A stretch of DNA of 64,000 nt, from contig CM055099.1 in the NCBI GenBank assembly GCA_029204225.1, forward strand, positions 39,651,192 to 39,715,191, written 5' to 3'. The notes under the pieces were generated by a model. That model had not been told where the DNA came from and ran no database searches. It saw nothing but the letters and a program-made list of their open reading frames with translations. The DNA is from Diphasiastrum complanatum. Its lineage: Eukaryota; Streptophyta; Lycopodiopsida; Lycopodiales; Lycopodiaceae. The position numbers and the translations under genes were made by a program. Numbering within the stretch: the stretch's first letter is position 1; every line of letters starts with the position of its first letter. Positions 19,885 through 31,847 of this stretch are shown here, one piece after another.

Positions 19885-22253
19885 GGTGGTTCTAATCTAA
19901 GCCTGCAAGATAAGCAGAAGAAGGCAAAGACTGAAGGATTGTGTTACTACTGTCCTGGTAAGCATCTCTTTCGTGAGTGTCCTCAACATAAACGCAAGAA
20001 GGTACATGCATTATAGGCTCACGAGAATGAAGGCACTCTAGCCACCACTCCAATGGACTTGGATGAAGACATGTTTGACAACGAAGACAACTATGAGACT
20101 CCTTGTAGCAAGCGCTAATTAGGATGAGGGGACAAGTGGCTGGTCGTGAGGTGGTTGTCCTCTTCAACATGGGCTCATCCCATAACATTATCAACTCCCA
20201 ACTTGTCAAGAAATTGAATATTCCCATGCTACCTTCAGCCTATCGGTATATAGTTGAGATGCCCAATGGGAAGGCTACTGAGATTTCAGATCGTCAAGTT
20301 GTATAAATGCACATTACTACAGATGGGTGCAAGGACAAGTTAGACTTTGAAATAACTTGACTAGCAAGTTTTGATATCATGCTAGGTAAGCGTTGGCATG
20401 CAGCTATGCAACCAACTACAGAATTTGAGCATCATGTCTTGAGAGGTGAGACGAAGCTACCAGTTGGCACCCTCGTCTCAATTACTCAAATAAGGAAAGC
20501 ACCTTTGCAATATCTTTATTGTTGTTATGTGATGGATCTGAATGATTGTAATGATGTATTGGTTAATCCATTGATGGTAGATACATGATACTAGTGTAGT
20601 ACAGCAATCTACATCATGTGATTCTTTGGCATCAACAATTCATTTGCACTCACAAGCATTAAGCAGTCTAAATGATTCAATTACGCAGGAGCTTAAGGTT
20701 GTGTTAATGCAAGAGAACGTGGTTGGATTGCCTCCTAGCTGGAATGTGGAGCGTAAGATAGATCGAGTCTTGGGGAGGAGGATGAGGTCAAGAAGATGCT
20801 AGATGAATACCTTAACTTACGGTACATACAGCTTTCTTTCTCACCCTTTGCGTCCCCCATCCTATTAGTTAAGAAAAAGGACCGTTTGTTTTGAATGTGC
20901 GTTGATTATCGTGCACCTAATAAGCTCACGATAAAGCATCGCTACTCGATTCCACAAATTCATGACTTGTTGGACACCTTGCAGGGTGCACTCTTCAGTA
21001 AGATAGATCTCAAGAGTGGTTACCATCAGATTAGAATTCCGAAAAAAATGTCCATAAGGACCCAATTTGGACATTACGCGTTTTTAGTCATGCTGTTTGG
21101 GCTGACTAACATGCCCGCGACATTCATGATGCTCATATCTCTTGGCAAAGATCGGGCATGCCCAATAGTTGGATGAGCACTGCCAACAAATGTCGCCTAG
21201 TGCACGTGTCATTACCAGTAATTATGATGGTACCACTCAGACGGGTACCTCCAATGGGGCACACACTTATTTGGCATGAACCATTGATGATGGTATGGTA
21301 TGCTTAAGAGAAATGGTAAGATATGCATGTCGGCGGACGTGAATGGACTTCGTAAGAAGATCCTTCATGAGTGGCATGACAATCCCTGCACAAGGCATCC
21401 AAGTACGAATAAGACGACTAAGATAGTTAGTTGACACTTTTTCTGGCCACGTATGCGACAATACGTCAGTGAGTACATATAAGGTTGCATGCCTTGTCAG
21501 GCTAACAAGGCGGAGCGTGTAAGCCCTCTCGGTTTTCCACAGTTCCTAGAGATTGCCCACGGTTGTTGGGAGTATCTTGATGGATTTTATTACTGGGCTA
21601 CCCAGGACCTCGAGTCGATATGATTCGATCATGGTAGTAGTGGATAGGTTGACCAAGATGGCTCCCTTTATTTGCCACCCAGCACAGCCTTGCAGGTCGC
21701 AAAGTTGTTCATTGAACACCTCGCGAAATTGCATGGACTTCCTAAGTCCATTGCTCAAATAGGGATCCCAAGTTCACGAGAATATTCTGCACTAATATAT
21801 TTGCCAAGTTAGGCACATAGTTGTGAATGAGTAGTAGTGAGCACCCACAAATTGATGGGCAGACCGATAGGGTCAACCAAGACCTTGATGACATGCTTAG
21901 AGCGTATGTCAGTGAGTCGCAGACTGATTGGGTTAAATATTTATCGTTAGATGAGTTTGCGTACAATGATAAGAAGCATGTATCCATTGGTATGAGCCCG
22001 TTTTACGTCAATTATGGGTTTCAGCCAACTAGTCTGGACTCTTGTTACGCGCACTCCAAGAAAGAGATACAGTGGAACATAGGCCAGATCGTATCTTAGA
22101 ACGGAAACAGACACAATTACGAAATGTGTCCTGCAAGAATACCTTGTAGCGTGCAAAGGACTACCGTTGTCGGAGGCAACCTGGAAGGAGTCATTCACGA
22201 CTATAGCATGCTTACCCTGAGTTTGTCATCGAGAATTTTTCAAGGTGGGCTGG
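19885..22253 (+). pseudogene. Old Ty3/gypsy gag-pol relic
   Basis: In order: zinc knuckle (LCYYCPGKHLFRECP, about 19940-19985), protease (FNMGSSHNIINSQLV; the catalytic Asp of DTG is Asn) at 20124-20306, LGKRWHAAMQ, reverse transcriptase ([44 protein letters not shown]) to about 21160, then, after a deletion of the catalytic YxDD region and RNase H, integrase ([58 protein letters not shown]). Many frameshifts and stops. It is of the same family as the relic at 1-1097. Confidence 0.8.
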
Positions 22254-22535
22254 ACTGTTGGGACCCAATTGTGGGCCGACCATGATCCCACCAAGACCGG
22301 TAAACTCAAGTTCACATAACTAGGATTATGGCCCCATGAACAGTCTCATCGAAGGGCACCCGCCAATTGTGTGAGGTGTGTCACAATTGTGACATAGTGT
22401 AGTGGCGCACGCTGAAGTACGTGTAGCAATGTATACCCGTCGAGCCACTGACAACGCTCACCTGTGGTTATCCGGGCCATATTGATCGGAGTGGGTAGTC
22501 GTTCTACTACCTGGCACGACAACGCACGGGGGTGG
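22254..22535 (+). repeat. LTR-like end of the old gypsy, split by a younger insertion
   Basis: Begins TGTTGGGACCCAATTG just after the integrase relic and runs to the target duplication of the nested chromovirus. Any remainder would continue at 28741. Confidence 0.45.
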
Positions 22536-22893
22536 TGTTACGAGCTCGTAACCAGTGCCGAACCCTAGAGAACACAGATAGGTCAGATACCACAGTCAGG
22601 GTCGTGTCCAGCGTACATGACCAACAGGGCAAGACAGTGTGAGTAGTGTGCCCCAGCATGGTCCATAGCCATGGCGGGCCTAACACAGCCTAGGGACCCT
22701 GTCAGCAGGATAGGGCCCCCAGTTGGGTCCCGACGTGCAGTCGGCCACGTCAGTGCCATGTGGCCGACACTTGGCAGTAGCATGCTACCAGTCCTCACAC
22801 TGGGCTAGGAGGGGCTTACTCTATATCAGGGAGTAGGCAAGGTTGGGTGGATCAGTTAGTGTTTGCCCTACTGTGGTGTTAGGATCTATTACA
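22536..22893 (+). repeat. 5' LTR of the chromovirus
   Basis: 358 bp. A TATA-like CTCTATATCAGG lies near 22820, giving a short R-U5. Nearly identical to the 3' LTR. Confidence 0.95.
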
Positions 22894-22894
22894 C

Positions 22895-22907
22895 TGGTAT
22901 CAGAGCC
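22895..22907 (+). other. Chromovirus primer-binding site
   Basis: TGGTATCAGAGCC, one base after the LTR end; complementary to initiator tRNA-Met. Confidence 0.9.
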
Positions 22908-23587
22908 ATCTCCATCCTAGGGAGTTCAGGACAGCAGTAGAGAAAGCTATCAGAAGATAGGAAAGATTTCTCATATTCTCAGGAAAGAATTGAGGAGGAA
23001 AATCGCTGTAGGAACAGCTTTCAAATCCTTGAAATTTGCTGGGAATTTACAGTTGTTTGAGGCACAATCCCTTGTAGAAGCTCAGCGCTGAAAAATCAGG
23101 GATTTACCCTTGATTTTTATGTATCAGTTGTGGATTTTTGAGCACATTTTAAATAGAAAACGTGGAGCAGGTCCAGCGCTGCTAAATTGGGTGGAAACTT
23201 CGAATTTGGAGTGAAATTTTCTGGAATTTGGAGCAGATCTGAGACAGAATCGTGGGTGCAGGTCCAGCGCTGAAGGTCTTTGGCAGAAACCACAAGTTTG
23301 CAACTGTTTTGGGTCCTAAAACGGGAATTTTGGAGCAAAAAGTATACACCTCAGACAGCGAGGGAAGGGGCCAAGACGATCAGAAGTTTGTTTCTTTTTC
23401 TTGGTACCTTGATCTCTGATTTTTCCGGACAGCAGATCTGAACAAAGGGCTTTTCTTGATTCTCTCTGTGGAAGTACAGTTCTCAGAAAGAGCTAAGTTT
23501 TCTTTCCCTCCTTGTACAGTTGTAAATTAGTCTTTTAGACTTTTTTTTTCCTTCAAAAGTTAAGGTAGCTCTCTTTCAGTTTCGAAG

Positions 23588-26500
23588 ATGACCACTCCTC
23601 AGGGACCTGATCAACCCCAGGAGAGAGGCTTCGACGAACTTGAAACAGAAGCCTTGGCTTACAGAAAAGGGAAGGAACCCATGGAAGTAGAAGAACAGGA
23701 ACAGTTCGCCGAAGAACTCGACGAACTGGTTACCAAGGAGCAGTTCCTCCAATTGGTAACAGAAGTGGATGAACTGAAGCTGGCATTAGCCAATTTCAAG
23801 TCCAGTGTGGACGACTCGTTCGCTGAACTCAAAAACTTGATTTTGAGCTCCGCGAAAGGAAGCCTTCCCTCCACTTCTCAGTTATCCCCTTCTCCACTTC
23901 CATCAGTTTCGGGTGAGACTTTACGGTCTCACTCCAGTGTTTTTAAAGATTTAAAGCCTCCTACTTTTAATGGGGAAGAGAAGGATAGAAATGCAGATAT
24001 TCTACAAACCTTCCTCAGCAAATGGAAGAACATTCATGCTCTTAAACAGACCCCTGACCATTTGCAAGCAATTGAGGCCAGTCTTTCTTTAGGGCCTATG
24101 GCCTATAAGTGGTGGTTAAATCTCCAGGAGACTGGGCAGACTCCCCGGTCATGGAAAGCTTTTGAAGAAGCTTTCCTAAGAGAATTTCTACCAGAGAATG
24201 AACTTGATAGAGCCTGGGAAGCCTGGGAAAGAACAGTAATGGACAAGTCCCTCATCCAATATATCTCGCAGTATCAAGAAGCAATTTTAAAGATTAAAAA
24301 TATGGATGACTATCAAAAAATCAGGGGATTTGTCCGTGGCCTCAAAGATGAATATAAAGTAGAGGTCCAGAGAAACTCGCCTACTACCCTTGAGCAAGCT
24401 CTCAGATATGCTCAAATCTATGATGATTCAGTGGGTAGGAAGAGAGCGAGACAGCAACCACTTTCTGAGCAGCTTCCTCAGAAAGACTTTCAATTTAAAA
24501 AGAAATTTTTAAAAAGAAAGAAAGAAGATAAATTTAAAGGTGAAGCTCCTCAGAAACGCCCTTCACTCATACAGCCCTTAAAACCAGATGATTTTGAGAA
24601 AGCCAAACAAGAACGTTTGTGCTTTGTGTGTATGGGCAAGGGACACACAGTCAGACAGTGTCCCAAGGGGCCTTTCACTAAAAAAGATAAAAAACAAGTT
24701 CATCTTGTTCAGACTGTATGTTTCCCCAGTGACTCGGCAGCTTCCGAGATCAAAGTGTATCATGAAGATCATGAACACTGTTGCCAGCTGACCTCTGCAA
24801 TGCTAGCGAGACCCTTCAGCTTTGGGCCGCATGACCTAGTACGTATGCATGGGAAAGTTGGAAACCAGTCAGTAAGAGTCATGGTTGATGATGGGGCAAC
24901 CCATAATTTCATCAACCACACCCTGGTTAAAAAGCTTAAACTACCAGAAGTACCTAGTCAGCATAGGTACATAGTTTCATTAGCTAAGGGTGAAGACAAA
25001 AAAATATGAGAAACTATGGTAAGTAAGTTAAATCTTGGTATTCAGGGGTACCAAGATGAAATAAACTTTCAGATAATGCACCTGGATCGAACAGACATTG
25101 TTCTCGGGAGAGATTGGCTCTACAGTTTAGGACCTTCCCTCCACAGAAACTATCAGGAGAACACCCTCAGCTTTCAGCATAAAGGCCGAGAGATCCAGTT
25201 GCATGGGGAGCATCATGTCCCCAACAGCCCTATGGTCTGCAGTTCAGAACTCTGTCAGCTAATCGGAGACGAAGACCATCAGGTATTCTTATGTGACTTT
25301 CAGTTTATTCCTGAAGTTTCTATTTCCAGTTCTATTCAGCAGAAAATCAGTAAATTAGAAACTTTATTGTCTAAATTTAAAGATGTTTTTCCTGAAGATT
25401 TGCCACATGGTTTACCACCTAGCAGAGAGGTAGATCATGTAATAAACCTAGTACCAGGTACAGCACCTGTTTCTAAACCTCCGTATCGGGTCAGCCGAAC
25501 AGAGGATGAAGAAATAACTAGGCAGTTAACAGACTATCTTGGGAAAGGCCAAATTCAGACCAGTAGTTCACCATGGGCCTCACCAGTCCTATTGGTGAAA
25601 AAGAAAGAGGGGTCTATGCGTCTTTGCGTAGATTACAGAGCCCTCAATAAAGTCACAATTAAGAATAAATACCCTATGCGTCGGGCAGACGAGTTGTTTG
25701 ATCAACTCGACGGGGCTAAGTTTTTCAGCAAAATAGACCTCAGATCGGGATATCATCAAGTCCGTATAAAATCGGAAGATGTCTCGAAAACAGCTTTTAG
25801 GACTCGTCACGGTCATTATGAGTTTAAGGTGATGCCATTTGGGCTCACAAATGCTCCAGCTACCTTTATGACCTTGATGAACAGTGTCCTCAGACCATAC
25901 TTGGGTAAGTTTGTAGTCGTATTTTTAGATGACATCCTCGTCTACAGCAAAACGAGGAAGGAGCATCTAAAACACCTCAGAAAGGTGTTTCGACTGCTCA
26001 GAAAGCATAAGCTTTATGCTAAACAATCCAAGTGTGAATTCTTCGTTGAAGAAGTAGCATATTTGGGTCACATTATCTCTTCAGATGGGATTAAGATGGA
26101 CCCAAATAAGGTTAAAGCCATACTCAGTTGGCTGAGACCTCAGAATATTTTGGAACTTCAAATCTTTCTTGGTCTGGCGGGATATTACAGACGATTTGTC
26201 AAGGAATATGCTCAGATAGCAGTCCCTATGACAAATCTCCTTAAGGGGAAGGGAAAGGAGTTCATTTGGGAGTCCGCACAACAGGAGAGCTTTGATGCTC
26301 TCAAAACAGCCTTAGCTACAGCACCAGTTTTAAAGGTCGTCGACCCCAATCAGCCATTTGTGGTCGAAACAGATGCTAGCGACTTTGCAGTAGGTGCTGT
26401 GCTAACTCAGGGTGGACGACCAGTTGCGTTCGAGAGTAAAAAACTCGAGCCAACACAGACTAGGTATAGTGCCTATGAAAAGGAACTCTTTTCTATAGTC

Positions 26501-28366
26501 CATGCCCTTAAGACTTGGAGGCATTATTTGTATGGTGCCAACTTTGAGGTCCTGACAGACCATGAGAGTCTCAGATACCTTTGCAATCAACCTGAGCTTA
26601 GAGGTCGGAAAGCTCGTTGGGCAGAGTTGATGCAAGAGTTTGACATGTCTATCAGATATAGGCGTGGAAAATTCAATACAGTAGCAGATGCCCTTAGCAG
26701 AATGCCTATGATAAACGAGCTGAGTTTTACTCAGATTCGTAATGAGTTACTCGAGTCCTTGAGAGGGAAATGCCAGCATGATGCATTCTTCTCTATTATC
26801 TGGAACTCAGTCCAGAACAGACAGTTACAGACTCCAGAACCAGTTCCCGGGGCTGGTGCCAGTTCATCCAAGAATACGGCAGCTTCCGTTGAGGATGATG
26901 ATGAGTCCGAGTATACGTCGTCAGATGACGTTGAGGATTCTGAGCCTGTATTACCCAAGCAAACCCCAGTGGTTGAGGGTCAGTTGACTCAAGGATTCAA
27001 ATGGAAACAGTATTCCATTCAGGATGAGTACTTGCTCTATAGAGATAGAGTATGTGTCCCCAATTCAGAGGATTATAGGCAGCAGGTCCTATATGAATGT
27101 CATGACAATCCTAGCGCGGGACACCCAGGCATACAGAAGACCTATGAGCTTCTTCGTAGGCAATTTTTCTGGCCCAGTATGAAAAAGGACGTCCACCAGT
27201 ATGTAACCAGTTGCCAGAAATGTCAAGTAAATAAAGCAGAGCGTTTAAAGGCAGGAGGGTTGTTGCATCCCTTAGAAATACCAGCTGGTAAATGGGAGAG
27301 TATCTCCATGGATTTTATAGTAGGCCTGCCTAAAACCCAAAAGGGTAATGACGCTATATGGGTCACAGTTGACCGTCTGACCAAAATGGCTCATTTTATT
27401 CCGACCAAAACAACCGTTAGAGCTCCAGAGTTAGCGAGGTTGTTTGTAGACGGGCTATTTAAATTGTACGGTCTACCTTCCGGCATAGTCAGCGACCGGG
27501 ACAGTAAGTTTACTGGAAATTTTTGGAAGGCAGTATTCCATCATCTCCATACTAAACTTAATATGAGTACCACCGACCATCCACAGACGGACGGTCAAAC
27601 AGAAAGAGTAAATCAAGTGCTGGAGGATATGCTTCGTGCATACGTCAGCAAGAGGCAGACTAATTGGGAGGAGTATCTCTCGATATTAGAGTTTGCTTAC
27701 AACAGTACCAAACATTCAGCTACGGGATACAGCCCATTTATGCTGATGTACGGTTTTCAGCCACGCTCACCCACAGCTGTAGGGTTTAAACAAGAAAAAG
27801 TTGAAGCAGCCAGAAACTTTTTAGAAGACCTAAACCAGATGATAGAACATGCTAAGCGTAGCATTAGACAATCCCAGGATCGAGCCAGGCATTATGCAGA
27901 TCCACACAGACGGGATGTGTAGTTCTCCACTGGTGAGAAAGTCTACTTGAGAGTCCCAGTTGACTCTAAAACCCTCAAATCAGGAGTGTGTGCTAAGTTG
28001 TCTCCAAGGTATTGTGGTCCCTTTACCATCAGTAGGAGACTAGGCGAGGTCACCTATGAACTAGAGCTCCCACACAGCAGTAAGGTTTTTCCAGTCTTTC
28101 ATGTAAGTCAGTTACGAAAAGCCTTAACCAGATCAGATAATCTGGTAGGGGACAGTGTTCTAGTTCTCCCATTGGATCCTCAACAACCTCCACATGAACC
28201 AGAGGAGATTCTTGATAGTAGAGAGACGCAGACTCGTCATACTCTATACCGAGAATATCTGGTTAAGTGGAATGATCAGCCTGTTGAGAATGCCACTTGG
28301 GAAAGAGGCAGCGTCCTTCGCAAGATTTTTCCAGACTTTGTCTTAGAGGACCAAGACGGTTCTTAA
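23588..28366 (+). pseudogene. Chromovirus gag-pol polyprotein, two in-frame stops
   Basis: A single frame from ATG at 23588 to TAA at 28364. Gag has the retrotransposon-gag fold (KPPTFNGEE, WWLNLQETG) and a zinc knuckle, CFVCMGKGHTVRQC. The protease site reads VMVDDGATHNFI, with Asp-Asp-Gly instead of the usual Asp-Ser/Thr-Gly. A TGA at 25007-25009 lies inside the protease domain. Then come reverse transcriptase ([37 protein letters not shown]), RNase H ([31 protein letters not shown]), integrase ([33 protein letters not shown]) and, after TAG at 27920-27922, the GPY/F-like segment and a chromodomain (YLVKWNDQPVENATWE). Everything else is in frame. Either the copy is dead but was mobilised in trans, or it was mutated after insertion. 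Confidence 0.92.
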
Positions 28367-28377
28367 GGGGGAGGGAG
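28365..28377 (+). other. Polypurine tract of the chromovirus
   Basis: AAGGGGGAGGGAG, directly before the 3' LTR and overlapping the last bases of the stop codon. Confidence 0.85.
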
Positions 28378-28735
28378 TGTTACGAGCTCGTAACCAGTGC
28401 CGAACCCTAGAGAACACAGATAGGTCAGATACCACAGTCAGGGTCGTGTCCAGCGTACATGACCAACAGGGCAAGACAGTGTGAGTAGTGTGCCCCAGCA
28501 TGGTCCATAGCCATGGCAGGCCTAACACAGCCTAGGGACCCTGTCAGCAGGATAGGGCCCCCAGTTGGGTCCCGACGTGCAGTCGGCCACGTCAGTGCCA
28601 TGTGGCCGATACTTGGCAGTAGCATGCTACCAGTCCTCACACTGGGCTAGGAGGGGCTTACTCTATATCAGGGAGTAGGCAAGGTTGGGTGGATCAGTTA
28701 GTGTTTGCCCTACTGTGGTGTTAGGATCTATTACA
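28378..28735 (+). repeat. 3' LTR of the chromovirus
   Basis: 358 bp with the same termini as the 5' LTR, followed by the target duplication GGTGG. Confidence 0.95.
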
Positions 28736-28740
28736 GGTGG

Positions 28741-29500
28741 TAACCAAAAGGCCTTAGTGGGTGCGATTCAGCAATTCAAGAGCCTGATGGATGTCTTAGG
28801 GAGAAGGAGCCCACAGAGTAAAACTTTAACAATTTTCCCCAAAAATGTGTTGCCCTCCAAAATGCGCTACCTTGCAGAAAATGCTTTTTTGTCCACTATT
28901 CCTTGCCTAGCAATATTAATGTAATTGCCTTAGATCCGTCATTGCCTCAAATGCAGATCCCACAACAATGGGTGCAGATCCCACAACAATGGCTGCCTGC
29001 ACAAGTTATCTCCCTCTCCTTCTCGTGCAAGCAAGAAAAAGGTTTAGTTGCATCTGTCACAGCCCAAGAGTGGCCCGTATCTTTCTCTTTACACATGGCA
29101 CTCCCACGAATGTTCTCTGTCTAACCTTGGCTCCGATACCGATTGTTACAAGCCTATCTCTTGAAGCTCGTCAAACCATGAAGGCTAGTGTATCAAATAA
29201 ACCTCCCAACCATAGGTACCCTCCCTTTTCAGTCCATCTACTTGCTAATCCTATAACCAAACATATGGCAACCAACAGTGTGTGATCAGTCCACTTGGCA
29301 TGTCGTGTATGATCAGTCCACTTGGCATGCATGCCCTTTGTGTCCCTTGAATAGTGAAGGTACCACCCCCATGCCCCACCATGGACCTGTGACCCACTTG
29401 GCCACCCCTATGACCTACTTGGTCACCCTGGCTACTTGCCAACTAGCTTCTCGTCACACTTTGGTATCCGCAATACCGACAGGTAGGGTCCAAACAATCA
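28741..29500 (-). mobile_element. Decayed minus-strand gypsy leader, primer site and LTR
   Basis: At 29127-29140 the plus strand reads TTGGCTCCGATACC, an iMet primer-binding site in reverse complement with one change. It is followed at 29144 by TGTTACAAGCC, a typical LTR end in reverse. The LTR would then extend right to about 29500 and share sequence with 15095-15180. The leader lies to the left, up to the chromovirus. It contains a 21-bp tandem duplication (CAGATCCCACAACAATGG units near 28955-28995). No gag frame survives. Confidence 0.5.
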
Positions 29501-29559
29501 CGATATTGTGCTTCTCTAACAACTTGTCATGAGGTCACATATAGTCATCGTCGACCATT

Positions 29560-30030
29560 GGCCTCTGCCATCTCAAGGTTACATTAGGGCTGGATTGGCT
29601 TCTAACACAATCTTTCAAGCTTTCATTCATTTCATGGACCAACAAGGGACATCCTTGATGAAGCCTTTACAAACATTTTACTTCACGAATTGTTTTCAAG
29701 ACTAACCACTAACGCACCTTTTGAATCTTATCATAGCTGATCTATCATCTGTATGCCACAATCGAATATGATATGGCCCAAATACGCAAGTTTTGTTTAA
29801 AGAAGCTCACACTTTTGACTCTTTAGGATAGAACTTACAGGGTAAAAGGAAAAAAATTAGTGGCCACACCTAGTACAGGTACCTAATTTTAAAAGCACCT
29901 CCTTCACCCTTATCGAATAGTATCTCAACCTTAGATCAATCTTGTTTAAATACCTTGCAACATTCAAACGAACCATCAAATCATCCATCTCGGGTAAGGA
30001 ATCTCAATCTATTAGGGTCATTAGAACACA
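29560..30030 (-). pseudogene. Gypsy reverse transcriptase relic
   Basis: Minus-strand traces in shifting frames: DDLMVRLNVARYLNKIDLRL at about 30020-29890 (the [10 protein letters not shown] block) and LAYLGHIIFDCGIQM near 29790 (the YLGHII..GI block). Order and spacing fit a gypsy reverse transcriptase. Heavily decayed, with no open frame. Confidence 0.5.
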
Positions 30031-31677
30031 CACAGAACTTTGTTGCAAGCCTCCAACCTATGTTGCATGGAGATAACTCTAGAATGCTTGACTAAAGCTT
30101 ACTCTTATCTCCTCAAGCACCCCTCAGCCCTAACTCATCCTATAGCCACCGTATGGCACATACCACTTGGGTATGCATGAAGAAGTTGTTAAAGCCATCT
30201 AACAGTGTGTCACTCATGTATTGGACAAAAGTCCCAATCAACATATGATACATCCTACATGTTAGGAAGTCCGATCCAACAGACCCTATCAAGACCCATT
30301 ACCCTTTTGCCAATTACAAGTTCGTCACTTATAACTAGTGACCCCTTTTATTTACCAATTTATGATTGTCATGATAGGCCGCCAACTTAGCGACTTTAGC
30401 AATGAAGCCTCATAAGAAGGTGATGACTTTCTTGGGGTCCTAAGGCATCAATAGCCACATCCTTTACATGCTCCTTGTTATTGTGTGAAGGTACATTATA
30501 CATACTTTCACTATGATCAATAATGAGCACTTGCGACTCAAGTGAAATGTGAACATGTAGGACAAGCCATAAGGATACACAAAGGTACAAAAGAAACATC
30601 ACATCTTAACAGTTACATGTTGACATTCTACAATGTCAAGTTCTTTGATCACCCCTTCATGATAATTTTTGGATAAAGAGAAAGGTAAAAATAGTATTGT
30701 TGAACTTAATAGATCATAATCCATGCAAGCAACAAAGAACTTAAAAAAAACCACATGCATGTCCTATGAGCCTCCACACAACAACACATTGTCACATATG
30801 CAACTCTTGCATTCACAAGACCCACATACATCGCTTGTTGAGGTTTTGACAAATAAACTCCCAAAACTTTGGCATTTGAATTACTATATTCAAGTGAACA
30901 ATTGACTTCGTTACATTATGCATTGAAGTTTCATCCTTACTAAGTTCATTCATTGTCTTTGGAGTGGAGTCAAAGAGGCAAAAAAATTTGTGCCATCAAT
31001 GGTTCATTTGGGTTTAGCACAGTCAGTACGTAGAAATATCAAGTACCTTGAATCTGAATTCGTCAATTCACATGTGTGTTTTTCCACAATGCAAGTAAAC
31101 TATACTTCCTTTCATATGTATGTGTATATTGATGTGATTCTCATAACTATCGCAATACAATCATAACTTTAGAAAACGGGACAATTTCTAGTTTTTTAAG
31201 TTTGCTAGAACTTAACGCATGCTTGAGACAAAGAGCCTATAGCTTACTTTGTGTCTTCAACTTCTAAATTCTATTATACAAGCCAAAGATTGATGATGTG
31301 AAAATTTTGTAAGTGCCTACATCAAATTATAATCAAGTACACAAATCGCACCATCAACCCCCTTCTCTGAAGATGCGATGCAACCCATAGTATCAACCCT
31401 TCAAAATACCAACTTTCACACACCTTCAATTTGTGTAACCTGAAACAAGACAACACATACATCTAAGATTCAGTGGCAAGCCCAATAACCAAAAACATAT
31501 CGTAAGGTTACAAGATAGACCTACAAATTACTATCAAATACTATTGAGATTGAAATTCACTTTCAAAGCAAAAACCCACAAACATCTATTGCAACAAATA
31601 GATATTCTTCAAGAAAGATCGTAAAGAATACTTTAAATGAAATTTTAAACTTTAGAAAAGAGTGCCTCCCCATACAA

Positions 31678-31678
<1 letters not shown>

Positions 31679-31714
<36 letters not shown>

Positions 31715-31726
31715 GAGAGAGAGAGA
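31679..31726. repeat. Compound (CA)n(TA)n(GA)n microsatellite
   Basis: About 11 CA, 7 TA and 6 GA units in succession. Confidence 0.95.
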
Positions 31727-31803
31727 TGGAAGGACTAACAGAAGAAAGAAGAAGCTTCAAAAATCTTCTAACAAAAAGGGGTACATAAGGCACACAACGT
31801 ACA

Positions 31804-31804
<1 letters not shown>

Positions 31805-31845
<41 letters not shown>
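31805..31845. repeat. (TG)n microsatellite
   Basis: About 20 units. It faces the (CA)n run about 105 bp to the left, so the two arms are complementary and could pair. Confidence 0.95.

Positions 31846-31847
<2 letters not shown>

Larger units (their letters stand above)
22536..28735 (+). mobile_element. Young full-length chromovirus (Ty3/gypsy), 6.2 kb
   Basis: Two 358-bp LTRs (22536-22893 and 28378-28735), both beginning TGTTACGAGCTCG and ending ATCTATTACA, flanked by the 5-bp duplication GGTGG (22531-22535 and 28736-28740). By eye they differ at two positions, G/A and C/T changes at CpG sites. The primer-binding site is at 22895 and the polypurine tract at 28365-28377. One frame of 1,593 codons encodes gag, protease, reverse transcriptase, RNase H, integrase and a chromodomain, with two in-frame stops. 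The insertion is recent and lies inside the LTR-like end of an older gypsy. Confidence 0.95.

Noticed and set aside
28950-28996. 21-bp tandem duplication with CAGATCCCACAACAATGG
   Set aside because: A single local duplication in a decayed leader. No further copies seen and no implied function.
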